This document shows, piece by piece, positions 25,301 through 33,185 of a stretch of 43,477 bases of DNA. A program made the translations under genes and the position numbers. The first letter of the stretch is position 1, and each line of letters starts with the position of its first letter. The notes under the pieces are model-generated. The model did no database searches. It saw only the letters and a program-made list of their open reading frames with translations, and was not told the DNA's origin. The DNA is from Xanthobacter autotrophicus (GTDB taxonomy: Bacteria; Pseudomonadota; Alphaproteobacteria; Rhizobiales; Xanthobacteraceae). The stretch is taken from NCBI RefSeq assembly GCF_029991245.1, contig NZ_JAIVFO010000018.1:1-43477 (forward strand), written 5' to 3'.

Positions 25301-27507
25301 ATCGTTTCCCTGACGAAGGCGACGATATCGGCGGCCGGGATCCACGGCGCGCCGAGACGCGCGGTGATGTCGGAGGGCCGAAGGTCGGCCGGCTGAACGG
25401 TCTGCAATGCGCTGACATTGCGCTGGTACGCCGGATCGAGCGCGACCGCGGCCTGCGCGGCGACGAGCTTCGAGCGGACGGCACCTGAGAGATAGGCGTC
25501 GGCGGTCTGCCAGGAGCCGTCGGCGGGATCGCGGAAGATGGCGTTGCCGAGTTCAGTGATGACGTCGTCGACATCACGGTGCAGCAGCTCGGCGATGTGG
25601 TCGGGATCGACATGACCGCGCTCATTGAGAACGACCGCGAGCGCATCGGCCGACGACGTGATGATCGGCGCCGGTGGCGGCGCGATGACCCGCTCGGTGA
25701 AGATGGGGCCGGGCTTGGCCGTATTGCTCTCAAGGTCGTAGTCCTCGATCGAAGCGACCAGCCAGCAATCGGGATCGTCGAGGAAAGGCTGGATGTTCGG
25801 GCGGCGGTGCGTCTCGCGCACGTCGCCGGTCTCCTCATCCTCGCTGGTCGAGACGACGGTGGTGTTGATCGGGCCGAAGTCGCGCACGAAGTTCGACCAG
25901 GCGATGCGCAGCTTCACCTGTGCCGGCTTCCACGGCTTGTCGAACTCCTGCGCCTTCAGCACCTCGCGGACCGCGTCGCGGATCGGGATCAGCCTGCGGA
26001 GGATGCGGACGTGCTTTTCCGGAATCCCGTTGCCGCTGCGCCCCTTGCGCACATGGATCGCGACCGGCGCGCCGTCGACGACCTGCATGAGGCCATGCCG
26101 GCTGTCGACGAAGTAGCTGCCCTCCCGCGCTCGGGACGCGCCGGGCAGGTCGGCGGTCGGGCTCGGCTCCTCAATATCTGCCGAGATCGGCTCCGGGTCA
26201 CCGTCATAGATGTCTTCCGGAAGGAAGGTGAGCGTGGCCGCAAGCGCGGCATCGAGATCCTCGCCGTCGCGTGCGCTGCATGTATAGGTCTCGCCGAAGG
26301 GGCCCGAGGTCAGGCCATGCGCTCCCAGCACCATGCCGGGATGGCGCGCGAACCAGCGGTTGATCCGGATCGCCGCCTCGTCATCCGTCGCGGGCCGGAC
26401 CTCCTCGAGGTCAAGCCAGGACAGGTCGCCCCCCGGCTGGCCGTCCCGTCGCCGGCGGAAGAACAGAATATCGACGACGACATCGGTGCCGGCGTCTGCC
26501 CGGAAACTGCCCTCGGGCAGGCGCACCGCGCCGACGAGATCGGCCATGGTCGCGATATGCGCGCGGGCCGAGCTGTCCGCCTTGTCCATCGTGTCGTGCG
26601 AGGTGACGAAGGCGGCAAGCGCTCCCGGCTTCAGCCGGCTGATCGCCTTGGCGATGAAGTAGTCGTGCAGCCGCAGGCCGAGCGGCCGGAAAGCCCGATC
26701 CGAGCGGACGGTGCGATCGGAAAAGGGCGGATTGCCGATGGCCAGATCGAAATGTGCGCGCAGCTCGACACGGGCGAAATCCCCTGTGACGATGCGCGCG
26801 CGCGGCTGAAGGAGACGGACGATCCGGGCTGTGACCGGATCGAACTCGACGCCCGTGACACGGGACGTCGCCCGCAAACCCTCCGGCATCAGCGCGGGAA
26901 ATAGCCCCGGGCCGATGCCCGGTTCCAGCACCCGCCCGCCGCGCCAACCGAGACGCAGCAGGCCGGCCCAGATGGCGCGGACGACATATTCGGGCGTGAA
27001 GTGCGCATACTGGGTACAGCGTGCGAGCGAGGCGTAGTCCGCGCTGCTCACGGCTTCCTCCAGCCCGGCGCCGAGCGCTTCCCAGCCCTTCCGGAACCGG
27101 TCCTCGCCCGGTCGGCGAAACACACCATTGGCGAGATCGGACGCGCCGAAGCCGGTGAACTTGATCAGCGCCGACTGCTCCTCCGGTGTGGCCGAGCGCT
27201 GCGCCTGTTCGATTTCGGCCGAGAGGCGTATGGCGACGAGATTGTCGCGGGCGCGATCCTTCCACGAACGGGCAAGCTGGCGGGTGCCGGCGAGATAAAA
27301 GTTCTCACCCCTCTCGGCAGGGCGCGCGACGGATCGCCGTTCAGCCGCAGCCATCGGCGCGGCCGGCGCCGGCGTCGTGGGCGGAGGATCGTCGTCGTTC
27401 GGTCCCTCGGTAAAGCTTGCCGCGAATGCGGTGACGTCGAGGCCGAGGCCGGACGACAGCGCGGTGTTCCCGAACAGGTCTAGGGTGAAGGGATCGTCTT
27501 GCGCCAT
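22393..27507 (-). CDS. Giant N6-adenine methylase/SNF2-type helicase fusion (DarB-like)
   Basis: The 1704-residue product combines two enzymes. An N-terminal methyltransferase fold has the SAM motif VLEPGIGPG near residues 193-201 and the N6-methylase motif NPPF near 259. A superfamily 2 helicase follows with Walker A VGAGKT near 890, DEAQ near 1050, motif III ASGTPITNT, and motif VI QREGRIARQG near 1400. Coiled-coil segments close the protein. Similar large fusions occur on conjugative plasmids and in phages; P1 DarB is an antirestriction example. A role in protecting transferred DNA, together with ArdC, is plausible but inferred. No frameshift seen. It leads a minus-strand series toward the DUF302 side. 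Confidence 0.93.
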   Translation of the reverse strand: MAQDDPFTLDLFGNTALSSGLGLDVTAFAASFTEGPNDDDPPPTTPAPAAPMAAAERRSVARPAERGENFYLAGTRQLARSWKDRARDNLVAIRLSAEIEQAQRSATPEEQSALIKFTGFGASDLANGVFRRPGEDRFRKGWEALGAGLEEAVSSADYASLARCTQYAHFTPEYVVRAIWAGLLRLGWRGGRVLEPGIGPGLFPALMPEGLRATSRVTGVEFDPVTARIVRLLQPRARIVTGDFARVELRAHFDLAIGNPPFSDRTVRSDRAFRPLGLRLHDYFIAKAISRLKPGALAAFVTSHDTMDKADSSARAHIATMADLVGAVRLPEGSFRADAGTDVVVDILFFRRRRDGQPGGDLSWLDLEEVRPATDDEAAIRINRWFARHPGMVLGAHGLTSGPFGETYTCSARDGEDLDAALAATLTFLPEDIYDGDPEPISADIEEPSPTADLPGASRAREGSYFVDSRHGLMQVVDGAPVAIHVRKGRSGNGIPEKHVRILRRLIPIRDAVREVLKAQEFDKPWKPAQVKLRIAWSNFVRDFGPINTTVVSTSEDEETGDVRETHRRPNIQPFLDDPDCWLVASIEDYDLESNTAKPGPIFTERVIAPPPAPIITSSADALAVVLNERGHVDPDHIAELLHRDVDDVITELGNAIFRDPADGSWQTADAYLSGAVRSKLVAAQAAVALDPAYQRNVSALQTVQPADLRPSDITARLGAPWIPAADIVAFVRETMGVEIKIHHMPELASWTVEARQLGYMAAGTSEWGTDRRHAGQLLSDALNSSVPQIFDTVKDGDSERRVLNVVDTEAAKEKLTKIKTAFQNWIWSDPDRTDRLARVYNDRFNNIAPRSFNGDHLQLPGASGAFSLYGHQKRVIWRIIASGSTYVAHAVGAGKTMSIAAAIMEQRRLGLIAKAMLVVPGHCLAQAAREFLALYPNARILVADETNFTKDKRHRFLSRAATATWDAIIITHSAFRFIGVPSAFEEQMIQDELELYEELLTKVESDDRVSRKRLERLKEGLKERLEALSTRKDDLLTISEIGVDQIIVDEAQEFRKLSFATNMSTLKGIDPNGSQRAWDLFVKARFIETKNPGRPLVLASGTPITNTLGEMFTVQRLLGHAALRERGLHEFDAWASTFGDASTELELQPSGKYKPVTRFAQFVNVAELIAMFRSFADVVMPADLRDYVKVPEISGGKRQIITAPPSAAFKAYQRQLEVRITAIEQRDRPPEPGDDILLSVITDGRHAAIDLRLIDPDNDNEAGNKLNRLVVNAFRIWQETTANIYVRGDGKPYELTGAAQMIFSDLGTLSVEKTRGFSAYRWIRDELVRMGVPASEIAFIQDFKRSDAKQRLFGDVRAGKVRFLLGSSDTMGTGVNAQLRLKALHHLDVPWLPSQIEQREGRIARQGNQHDVIDIFAYATLGSLDATMWQNNERKARFIAAALSGDTSIRRLEDMGEGQASQFAMAKAIASGDQRLMQKAGLEAEIARLDRLRAAHVDDQHAIRRQIRDVERETEVSTRRIGEVGQDIERLKPTTDDSFVMTVTGNTYDERKLAGRALLKEILTLVQLQHDGDVVIAAIGDFDLEFSGERFGKDGFRYTTMLLRTGAEHEIELPVTVTPIGAVARLEHALSGFKSERENYRLRLETARKRLASYQARVGEAFAFEADLDMKREQLAEVVAQLASNAAEAGAEGENAGSSRIAA

Positions 27508-27615
27508 TGTGGCGGTCTCCTGTGATGAGGGCGCGCGCCATCGGCCCCGCCGGAAGCCGGCGAAGCTGAGACGCGTTCGGTTGTCGGGAAAGGTGGGCGA
27601 GGCCCGCCCGCCGGT

Positions 27616-28014
27616 TCAGCGGCGGATCAGGCCGAGCGACAGGCTGGTGTCGGTCGTCACGATCGTCAGGTGCGTGGCGGCGGGGACGGCGGCCATCAGC
27701 CGCTCGAGCTCGACGGCGTCGAGGAATTCGATCCCGTCATCCCCGCCGAAGTGCTGGCGCTTGTAGTGCCAGTAGTCGGGATTGGTCTTCGGATCGCACT
27801 CCTCGGCGTAGCAGACGAGGGCGCGCTGCCCCTCGGCGAGCTTGCCATTCGAGAGGAGGTAGACCCCTTCATCGCCGACGAGCCACAGGCCGGGCTGTTC
27901 GTCCTTGCCAAGGGAGAGACCGTAATGGGGATTGCGATGGCCGCCATTGGCCGCGGCGTCGGATCGTCCGCGCGCAATGACGGCGCGGACCTCCGGCAGA
28001 GGGAAGGTGAACAT
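27616..28014 (-). CDS. DUF3085 family protein
   Basis: The 132-residue product shows the DUF3085 pattern: MFTFPLPEVRAVIARG, GLWLVGDEGVYLLSNGK, VCYAEECDPKTNPDYWHYKR, and HFGGDDGIEFLDAVEL. The ATG at 28014 has GAGG eight bases upstream. A GTG at 28023 is possible but less well placed. It follows the DUF1419 gene with an 11-bp gap. Both families are common on Rhizobiales plasmids and have no known activity. Confidence 0.9.
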   Translation of the reverse strand: MFTFPLPEVRAVIARGRSDAAANGGHRNPHYGLSLGKDEQPGLWLVGDEGVYLLSNGKLAEGQRALVCYAEECDPKTNPDYWHYKRQHFGGDDGIEFLDAVELERLMAAVPAATHLTIVTTDTSLSLGLIRR

Positions 28015-28024
28015 GAACGCCACC

Positions 28025-28630
28025 TCACGCCGCGATCGCGTCGGGCAGGTAGCGCAAATGCACCGGCAGCTTGGCGGAGATCTGTACCTCGGTCAGACTG
28101 TCGAGCAAGATCAGGCTGGTGCCTTGCCGTCCGCCATAGAACAGCACGGTGCGCTTGCCGCGATCGGCCTCCGGCCAGCGATCGCCGGCATAGCCGCGAT
28201 AATCGTCATGCGTCGAGCTCCAGATGTGCTCGAGACGCTCGGTTCGCGTCATCGCCTTCACTGGCCGCGATTCCCGGTCGATGATCGCGGCATGCATCCG
28301 CTCGGAAGAACCCTTGTCGGCGAGATCGCAATAGCCGTGGAAGTGGCGGAGGTTCCCGTCGATCATCAGCGCGAAGAAGACGCTGGTGACGCTGCCGGTC
28401 AGGAATTCGCGCATCGCGAACATGTCGCCGCGCATCCACAGCGGCGGCAGGATCTCAAACATATAGTCGTGGTCGATCCGGTCGATCTCAAACCATTCGC
28501 CGGCATAGAGCGCGCTCGCCTGATCCTCCCAGCGATTGGGCCGCTGCGCATGACGGTCGAACATCTGGAACATCTGGCGCCGGTCGGGGACGCCTTGAAA
28601 CACCTTGCGGATAGGGGTGGAGAGGGTCAT
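28025..28630 (-). CDS. DUF1419 family protein
   Basis: The 201-residue product carries the family core FDRHAQRPNRWEDQASALYA, GEWFEIDRIDHDYMFEILPP, LWMRGDMFAMREFLTGSVTS, and FFALMIDGNLRHFHGYCDL. Conserved His, Tyr and Glu residues suggest an enzyme or ligand-binding fold, but none is known. RBS GGAGCC precedes ATG 28630. It is cotranscribed with DUF3085 and upstream of the giant methylase-helicase. Confidence 0.9.
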   Translation of the reverse strand: MTLSTPIRKVFQGVPDRRQMFQMFDRHAQRPNRWEDQASALYAGEWFEIDRIDHDYMFEILPPLWMRGDMFAMREFLTGSVTSVFFALMIDGNLRHFHGYCDLADKGSSERMHAAIIDRESRPVKAMTRTERLEHIWSSTHDDYRGYAGDRWPEADRGKRTVLFYGGRQGTSLILLDSLTEVQISAKLPVHLRYLPDAIAA

Positions 28631-28885
28631 GTCGGGGCTCCTTCAGCCTCGTCGGGCTGGAGCGCGGTGCATCCTCCTGGATCACCATCATCTTCAGCCC
28701 TTCAGGACCTCTCCCTGCGGCCGCCTCTCGGTCCGGACGGGTCAAGGGCCGCGCAGCGGGCGAAGCGCCACCCTTGACGCGGACGGCGGGCATGCGGCAG
28801 CCAGTCTTCTCCTCTCCTCTTCCTGATTTCCTTCCCTATACGACTGCGCCATATTCAGCTCATAGGCTGTGAGATTATGTGAGTT
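28631..28885. other. Divergent intergenic region
   Basis: Holds the leader of the DUF1419 gene and grades into an AT-rich block from about 28,840. No gene supported. Confidence 0.5.
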
Positions 28886-28971
28886 TATCAGAGCATAGGC
28901 TTATCTATTTTCATTGCGAAAGAGGTCACAGATTGATATTTGTCCGGACGTTATCAGACTATAATCTGATA
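28886..28971 (+). promoter_or_regulatory. AT-rich promoter with two operator-like palindromes upstream of mmpA
   Basis: TATCAGA and TCTGATA form a perfect 7-bp palindrome at 28952-28971 that contains a consensus TATAAT -10. A second, weaker copy begins with the same TATCAGA at 28886-28892 and ends in TTATC. The Xre protein encoded downstream is the likely ligand. Confidence 0.6.
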
Positions 28972-28989
28972 GATTTGAAAGGGCTGCGG

Positions 28990-29451
28990 ATGAAAAGCGA
29001 TGCACGCAGGCGCGCCCGCGTCCGTCTTGACGAAAGGTTGCGTGTCCTGCAGCCGGTCGACCGTTTCCGGCCACCGCCGAAGGGCTGGATCCGGGCCCTT
29101 CGAGACGCGCTCGGCATGACCGGCGCGCAGCTCGGCCATCGCATGGGAATCCGGCCGCAGACCGTGGAGGCGATCGAGAAGTCGGAGGCGGCGGGGTCGA
29201 TCCAGCTCAGCACGCTGCGCCGGGCGGCCGAGGCGCTCGACTGCACGCTCGTCTATGCGCTCGTGCCGAACAGCTCGCTGGACGAGACTGTCGACGCTCG
29301 CGCGCGACAGATCGCCATGCGGGACCTGCAGCGCGTCGCCCATACGATGCGGCTGGAAGCGCAGGAGACCAGCGGCAGCGACTTCGAAGCACGCGTGCAG
29401 GCCTATATCCGCGACAGGCTTTCGGAGCGCGACCTCTGGAGCGAAGCATGA
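28990..29451 (+). CDS. mmpA: Mobile mystery protein A (Xre-type regulator/antitoxin)
   Basis: The 153-residue product matches MmpA. It has RLDERLRVLQPVDRFRPPPK, then GWIRALRDALGMTGAQLGHR and a Xre helix-turn-helix MGIRPQTVEAIEKSEAAGSI, followed by AALDCTLVYALVPNSSL (given as LDCTLVYALVP). MmpA is almost always found with the Fic-type MmpB. The start at 28990 lies 19 bp after the palindromic operator. Upstream codons in frame run through the promoter and are not coding. Its ATGA overlap with mmpB implies coupling. Confidence 0.93.
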   Translation: MKSDARRRARVRLDERLRVLQPVDRFRPPPKGWIRALRDALGMTGAQLGHRMGIRPQTVEAIEKSEAAGSIQLSTLRRAAEALDCTLVYALVPNSSLDETVDARARQIAMRDLQRVAHTMRLEAQETSGSDFEARVQAYIRDRLSERDLWSEA

Positions 29452-30044
29452 CCGACCTGTTTCAGGAGCCGGAAGATGCGACGCCCCTTGAGCCCGGCGA
29501 GCGCGACGGCCTGCTCCAGAGCTGGATCACACATCGCAAGGATCTGAACGAGGCCGAACAGGAGAATATCGTCGCGGGCGCGGCCTGGGCTCGCGGAAGG
29601 CGGCGATTGCCCATCGACAGGATGCTCACCGACGACTTCGTGCGGACGCTGCACAAGCGCATGTTCGGCGAGGTCTGGGAGTGGGCAGGAACCTTCCGAA
29701 GCACCGAGCGCAACATCGGCATTCAAGCCTATCGTATCGCGGTGGAGCTCACGAACCTCCTGGGCGATGTACGCTATTGGGTGGAGCATGCCACGTTTCC
29801 GCCCGACGAGATCGCGATCAGGTTCCACCATCGTCTCGTCGCCATCCATCCGTTCCCGAACGGCAACGGCCGCCATGCGCGCCTGGCAGCCGACCTCCTC
29901 GTCGAGAAGCTCGGAAGACAACCGTTCAGCTGGGGCGGCGGCAGCCTCGCCGATGTCGGCGCATTGCGCGCTCGCTATGTGACCGCGCTGCGATCCGCCG
30001 ACAATCACGATATTGGTCCGCTTCTCGCCTTTGCTCGCGGATGA
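29448..30044 (+). CDS. mmpB: Mobile mystery protein B (Fic-family protein)
   Basis: The 198-residue product has a complete Fic core, HPFPNGNGRHARL, with catalytic His near residue 134. Fic enzymes transfer AMP or other nucleotide moieties to protein hydroxyls. N-terminally it carries LDEAEQENI-like helices (NEAEQENIVAGAAWARGRRR) and MFGEVWEWAGTFRSTERNIG, typical of MmpB. No inhibitory (S/T)xxxE(G/N) helix was found with confidence in MmpB itself, so MmpA may act as antidote. The pair behaves like a TA-type module by arrangement; this is inference. Confidence 0.94.
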   Translation: MTDLFQEPEDATPLEPGERDGLLQSWITHRKDLNEAEQENIVAGAAWARGRRRLPIDRMLTDDFVRTLHKRMFGEVWEWAGTFRSTERNIGIQAYRIAVELTNLLGDVRYWVEHATFPPDEIAIRFHHRLVAIHPFPNGNGRHARLAADLLVEKLGRQPFSWGGGSLADVGALRARYVTALRSADNHDIGPLLAFARG

Positions 30045-30064
30045 CTTTCGCGGGCGTCGCCGCA

Positions 30065-30343
30065 TCACCAGTCGAAGTGGGGCAACTCGTCGACGATATT
30101 GCCATCACGATCGAAAAGTACGTGATCGCAGCCCTGCTTTTGCGACCAGCTCATGACCGCGAACAGCACCTCCGGGATGGCGTCGGCACCCATTCCGCTG
30201 TTTTCGTCATGGGCGTAGACGAGCCAGCCATACTCGCCATAACGCCCTCCGAGGCATGGCCATTGCCGGAAGGGCGTAGCGTCGAGGCGCCGAGCGGTCG
30301 CCTCCCGGACATGGCCGGTCGAGATCCCGCGCGAAAATCGCAT
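30065..30343 (-). CDS. DUF5983-like protein
   Basis: The 92-residue product has RGISTGHVREATARRLDATP, WPCLGGRYGEYGWLVYAHDE, and CDHVLFDRDGNIVDELPHFDW, matching the DUF5983 pattern. The ATG at 30343 is chosen because upstream codons lie inside the preceding gene and only a TTG is available there. It overlaps the 3' end of the upstream minus-strand gene by 137 bp, an unusual amount. Function unknown. Confidence 0.72.
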   Translation of the reverse strand: MRFSRGISTGHVREATARRLDATPFRQWPCLGGRYGEYGWLVYAHDENSGMGADAIPEVLFAVMSWSQKQGCDHVLFDRDGNIVDELPHFDW

Positions 30344-30797
30344 GGAGATGCTCGAGAGCAAGTGTCATTATCCGTTCCGAGAGGCCCCGGATCGCACTAC
30401 CGGCCAATGCGGCGACGGCCGAAGGCTCCTCCTGCGACGCACCGGCTGACAGCAGATCGGCCATCAGGTCAGCGAAGCCGTGGTACCCACCGAGCCGAAC
30501 CGCAAAGTCGGCGCCCGAGCGCGACCGCGGCTGGCAGGCATGATCGCTTATGACGCCGGCGATCTCGTCGAGAAGCGCATCCGCCTGCGGATCGTTTCGT
30601 GGCGCCGGACGCGTCCGCAGATCGGCCCTGAGGCTTCCGTCGATCGCCCTCGCCGTGAGCCTGACGTCGGCGAGGGCGACAATCGTGAACAGCGCTCTGA
30701 CAGCCCCTGCCGTCGGCCGGTCCGCGAGAAGCGGGCAGGCCTGTGTAAGCTGCCGGGATGCGGACGCCTTGAGCGCGCGCCAGGAATGAGGGCTCAT
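30207..30797 (-). CDS. Hypothetical protein, 3' end possibly extended
   Basis: The 196-residue product starts MSPHSWRALKASASRQLTQA with GGGGAG seven bases upstream. It continues with VRALFTIVALADVRLTARAI and a helical ASAVAALAGSAIRGLSERIM-like region. After ALEHLHAIFARDLDRP the sequence becomes Arg-rich and overlaps DUF5983 in another frame, so the original stop may have been lost by a frameshift. No family recognised. Confidence 0.55.
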   Translation of the reverse strand: MSPHSWRALKASASRQLTQACPLLADRPTAGAVRALFTIVALADVRLTARAIDGSLRADLRTRPAPRNDPQADALLDEIAGVISDHACQPRSRSGADFAVRLGGYHGFADLMADLLSAGASQEEPSAVAALAGSAIRGLSERIMTLALEHLHAIFARDLDRPCPGGDRSAPRRYALPAMAMPRRALWRVWLARLRP

Positions 30798-30882
30798 TGT
30801 TCGATCTCCCCTGGCTCGATGGTCGGGGAGGCCGCCGCCGGCGGGTCGTCGGGATCGCCTGGCGTTCCAGCGCTTACGCACT

Positions 30883-31056
30883 GTGCTGATCGCTCTCGTC
30901 ACGATGATCTTCATGGGCGGTCTGGCGCGAATGAGCGGATATGAACCGAGCCTGCTGTTCAGCCCCGAAATCGCCCCGTCATTGCTCTTCGAGGTCGTGA
31001 TCGCACCCTTGCTCGCATTCTGGTTCTGGAAGGCGGAACGGCAGGCCAACCTATGA
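30883..31056 (+). CDS. Small two-helix membrane protein (GTG start)
   Basis: From GTG 30883 the 57-residue product has two hydrophobic segments (VLIALVTMIFMGGLA and LLFEVVIAPLLAFWFW) joined by RMSGYEPSLLFSPEIAPS, and a basic end KAERQANL. Codon use is good and the pattern is clearly membrane-protein-like. No strong RBS is visible and an upstream start in the same open frame is possible. Unknown function. Confidence 0.45.
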   Translation: MLIALVTMIFMGGLARMSGYEPSLLFSPEIAPSLLFEVVIAPLLAFWFWKAERQANL

Positions 31057-31228
31057 CCAGCAAATGATGGTTTGCTAAGTCCGCCCTCGCGGCGGGCAAG
31101 AGCGGCCTGGCGGTATCCCCAACCTTCCGCGCGGATGCGTGCTTCCCTCCTCTTTCATCCCTTCTTCCTTGTTCGTCCTTCCCAGAATTGCTATCTTTGC
31201 TCTCAATGAGCCCAATGGAGCCAAAGAG

Positions 31229-31468
31229 ATGGCCGGAAACCTGCATGTCCGCAATCTGGACGACGATCTGATCGCGAAACTGAAAATGCGAGCGGCGAGG
31301 CACGGCCGCTCGGCGGAGGCCGAACATCGCGAGATCCTGCGCCAGGTGCTGGCGAGCGAGGGCGGGCCTGATTTTGACGATCTCGCGAGCGAGCTGCGGA
31401 AGCTGACCGCATCGCGCAAGCAGACGCCCTCCGAAGTCTTGCTGCGCAAAGGCCGAGACGAGCGTTGA
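31229..31468 (+). CDS. FitA-type ribbon-helix-helix antitoxin
   Basis: The 79-residue product has the FitA-like DNA-binding N-terminus (AGNLHVRNLDDDLIAKLKMR, AARHGRSAEAEHREILRQVL) and a C-terminal toxin-binding tail. GAG-rich sequence (CAAAGAG) precedes ATG 31229. The stop and the toxin start share TGATG. FitA/VapB proteins bind their own promoter with FitB/VapC. Confidence 0.93.
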   Translation: MAGNLHVRNLDDDLIAKLKMRAARHGRSAEAEHREILRQVLASEGGPDFDDLASELRKLTASRKQTPSEVLLRKGRDER

Positions 31469-31908
31469 TGGAGACGCTCGTCGTCGACGCCAGCATCGCG
31501 ATCAAATGGGTCGTGGAAGAGGAAGGGACCGAGACCGCCGTCAATCTGCGATCGCGTTTCCGGTTCGCGGCGCCTGAGCTCTTGATTCCCGAATGCGCCA
31601 ATATTCTTTGGAAGAAAGTTGCCCGCAGCGAGCTCAGCCGCGACGAGGCCGTCCTGGCAGCCAGGCTGCTCGAACGCTCCGGCATCGACTTCCTGCCCAT
31701 GACGGGCTTGCTCGAACAGGCAACGAGCCTTGCGATCGAGCTTTCGCATCCGGCGTACGATTGCGCTTATCTCACGGCCGCGCGTGGGACCGGATCAAGG
31801 TTTGTGACGGCGGATGCGCGACTGCTGCGCATCGTTGCCGAGCGCGCATCGAGTGAGATCGTGGGCTTATGTGTTTCGCTCGCGGACATGCGGAACGATC
31901 CACATTAG
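31468..31908 (+). CDS. FitB/VapC-type PIN-domain ribonuclease toxin
   Basis: The 146-residue product has the acidic PIN-domain residues in order: VVDASIAIKWVVEEEG (first Asp), PECANILWK (Glu), AYDCAYLTAARG (Asp), and RFVTADARL (last Asp). PIN toxins cleave specific tRNA or rRNA sites using Mg2+. Its ATG overlaps the antitoxin stop by one base, confirming pairing with the FitA-like gene. Confidence 0.94.
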   Translation: METLVVDASIAIKWVVEEEGTETAVNLRSRFRFAAPELLIPECANILWKKVARSELSRDEAVLAARLLERSGIDFLPMTGLLEQATSLAIELSHPAYDCAYLTAARGTGSRFVTADARLLRIVAERASSEIVGLCVSLADMRNDPH

Positions 31909-31910
31909 GC

Positions 31911-32804
31911 TCAGCCTCGCGTGCATAACTCCTCGTTCCAGTCGCCCGCCCGTGGGCGAAGCCGCTCATAGGCACAGGTCGCGGCAGCCGCGATCGCCTC
32001 CATGCGGCCGGCAAAGACCTCGCCCTGCTCATTGTTGTCGGTCGCCGCGACAAGCAGGGCGCCCGGGTGCGACGCGAGCCCCCGGATGGCGGCCACCGTC
32101 GCCGGCGCCCATCCGCCGCCCGTGCTGAGATAGAGGCTATCGGAGCGTAGCTCTTCGATCGCGGCGAGGCTCATCGCGTCGATCGCCGCCTCGGTGACGC
32201 AGAGCCGGAGGGCGCCGATCGGTCCGAGGCGGAACAGGACCTTTCCGCCGCCGCTGGCGAAACCGCGCCATTCGGGGCCGCGCTCTTCCCAGCCGGTGAC
32301 AAGGCCACCCCCATCGACATGGGCAGCCCACATGCTGCCGCGAGGACCTTCGCGGAGCCGATCCTGCTGGATCGCGGCGCGGATGACCGTCTCCGGAAGA
32401 GCGCGCTCGTCGCGCAGATAGCGCCAGGTCATGGAGCCGCGCCATGGCTTGCGCCGTGCGCGCCAGCGCTCGGAAACGCCGATGTCGGGATCGCGATCGC
32501 GGACCTGCCTCGTCCAGACGGCCTCGCTCGGCACGAAGCCGACCAGGTAGGAGACCTGCCGAAGAACCTCGGTAAAGCCGATATCGTCGAGATGTTCGAC
32601 TAGCGAAAACACATCTCCCTTGGCGTCGGACAGGGCATCGAACCAGCCCTTGCCGTCATGGATCACGATGATGATGTCGTCACCACGCCGATACTTGACC
32701 GCCTTGCGCGTACTCTCCTTCAGATCGATCGCGAACCCGGCCTTTTCGAGCACGGCCGCACAGGGCACACGCTCCCTCAGCTCCTCGATGTCCCTCTTTT
32801 CCAT
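31911..32804 (-). CDS. Toprim-domain (DUF3991) plasmid primase-like protein
   Basis: The 297-residue product starts MEKRDIEELRERVPCAAVLE, then VKYRRGDDIIIVIHDGKGWF and DVFSLVEHLDDIGFTEVLR, the zinc-less primase N-terminal arrangement of DUF3991 proteins. A Toprim domain follows (LRLCVTEAAIDAMSLAAIEE with the conserved Glu, LLVAATDNNEQGE with the acidic pair). Such proteins occur on alphaproteobacterial conjugative elements and may prime transferred single-stranded DNA (inference). GGAAG is seven bases before ATG 32804. Complete. Confidence 0.9.
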   Translation of the reverse strand: MEKRDIEELRERVPCAAVLEKAGFAIDLKESTRKAVKYRRGDDIIIVIHDGKGWFDALSDAKGDVFSLVEHLDDIGFTEVLRQVSYLVGFVPSEAVWTRQVRDRDPDIGVSERWRARRKPWRGSMTWRYLRDERALPETVIRAAIQQDRLREGPRGSMWAAHVDGGGLVTGWEERGPEWRGFASGGGKVLFRLGPIGALRLCVTEAAIDAMSLAAIEELRSDSLYLSTGGGWAPATVAAIRGLASHPGALLVAATDNNEQGEVFAGRMEAIAAAATCAYERLRPRAGDWNEELCTRG

Positions 32805-33066
32805 CTTTCTCTTCCGACACGCCCCGGGTCGGACCTTTCCCGCTTGAATTATCCTTATCCCGCGCCTCGCTGGACCATCCCCCGGTGCCGCGAAGAGCGA
32901 AGGAGGCAAGGGCGCGGCTGGCAACTGGTGAATCCTGCAGGGCGCGCAGCGCCGTGACATCGACCAGCCGCGGCGCAGCTTCCCTTGCGGCCGCCCGCTC
33001 GCGAGCGGCACGCGCCCGGACGGGCGAACCCGGCTCAATGAGCCGGGCCGAACTGGTGGGGATCGA
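32805..33066. other. Intergenic, no gene recognised
   Basis: Leader of the Toprim gene and flank of the RIT element terminus. No coding frame supported. Confidence 0.45.
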
Positions 33067-33102
33067 ATTCGTGGTTATGTGGATATCGGCATAACCACGA
33101 AT
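33067..33102. repeat. Perfect 13-bp inverted repeat at RIT terminus
   Basis: ATTCGTGGTTATG (33067-33079) and its complement (33090-33102) flank a 10-bp core TGGATATCGG. This is the geometry of a tyrosine recombinase crossover site: two binding arms around a short core. Confidence 0.85.
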
Positions 33103-33115
33103 ATGACCCGTTCGA

Positions 33116-33185
33116 GATTATGGAGAGCTCGAATTGAACTGCCAGTTTCCCGGCCGGGATCACCCGGCCGGGACTACGCATAATC
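33116..33185. repeat. Second inverted repeat set at RIT terminus
   Basis: GATTATG (33116-33122) and CATAATC (33179-33185) enclose a TTCGAG/CTCGAA pair and two copies of CCCGGCCGGG. The TTATG/CATAA core is shared with the 33067 repeat. The right arm overlaps the stop of the last recombinase gene. Confidence 0.6.
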
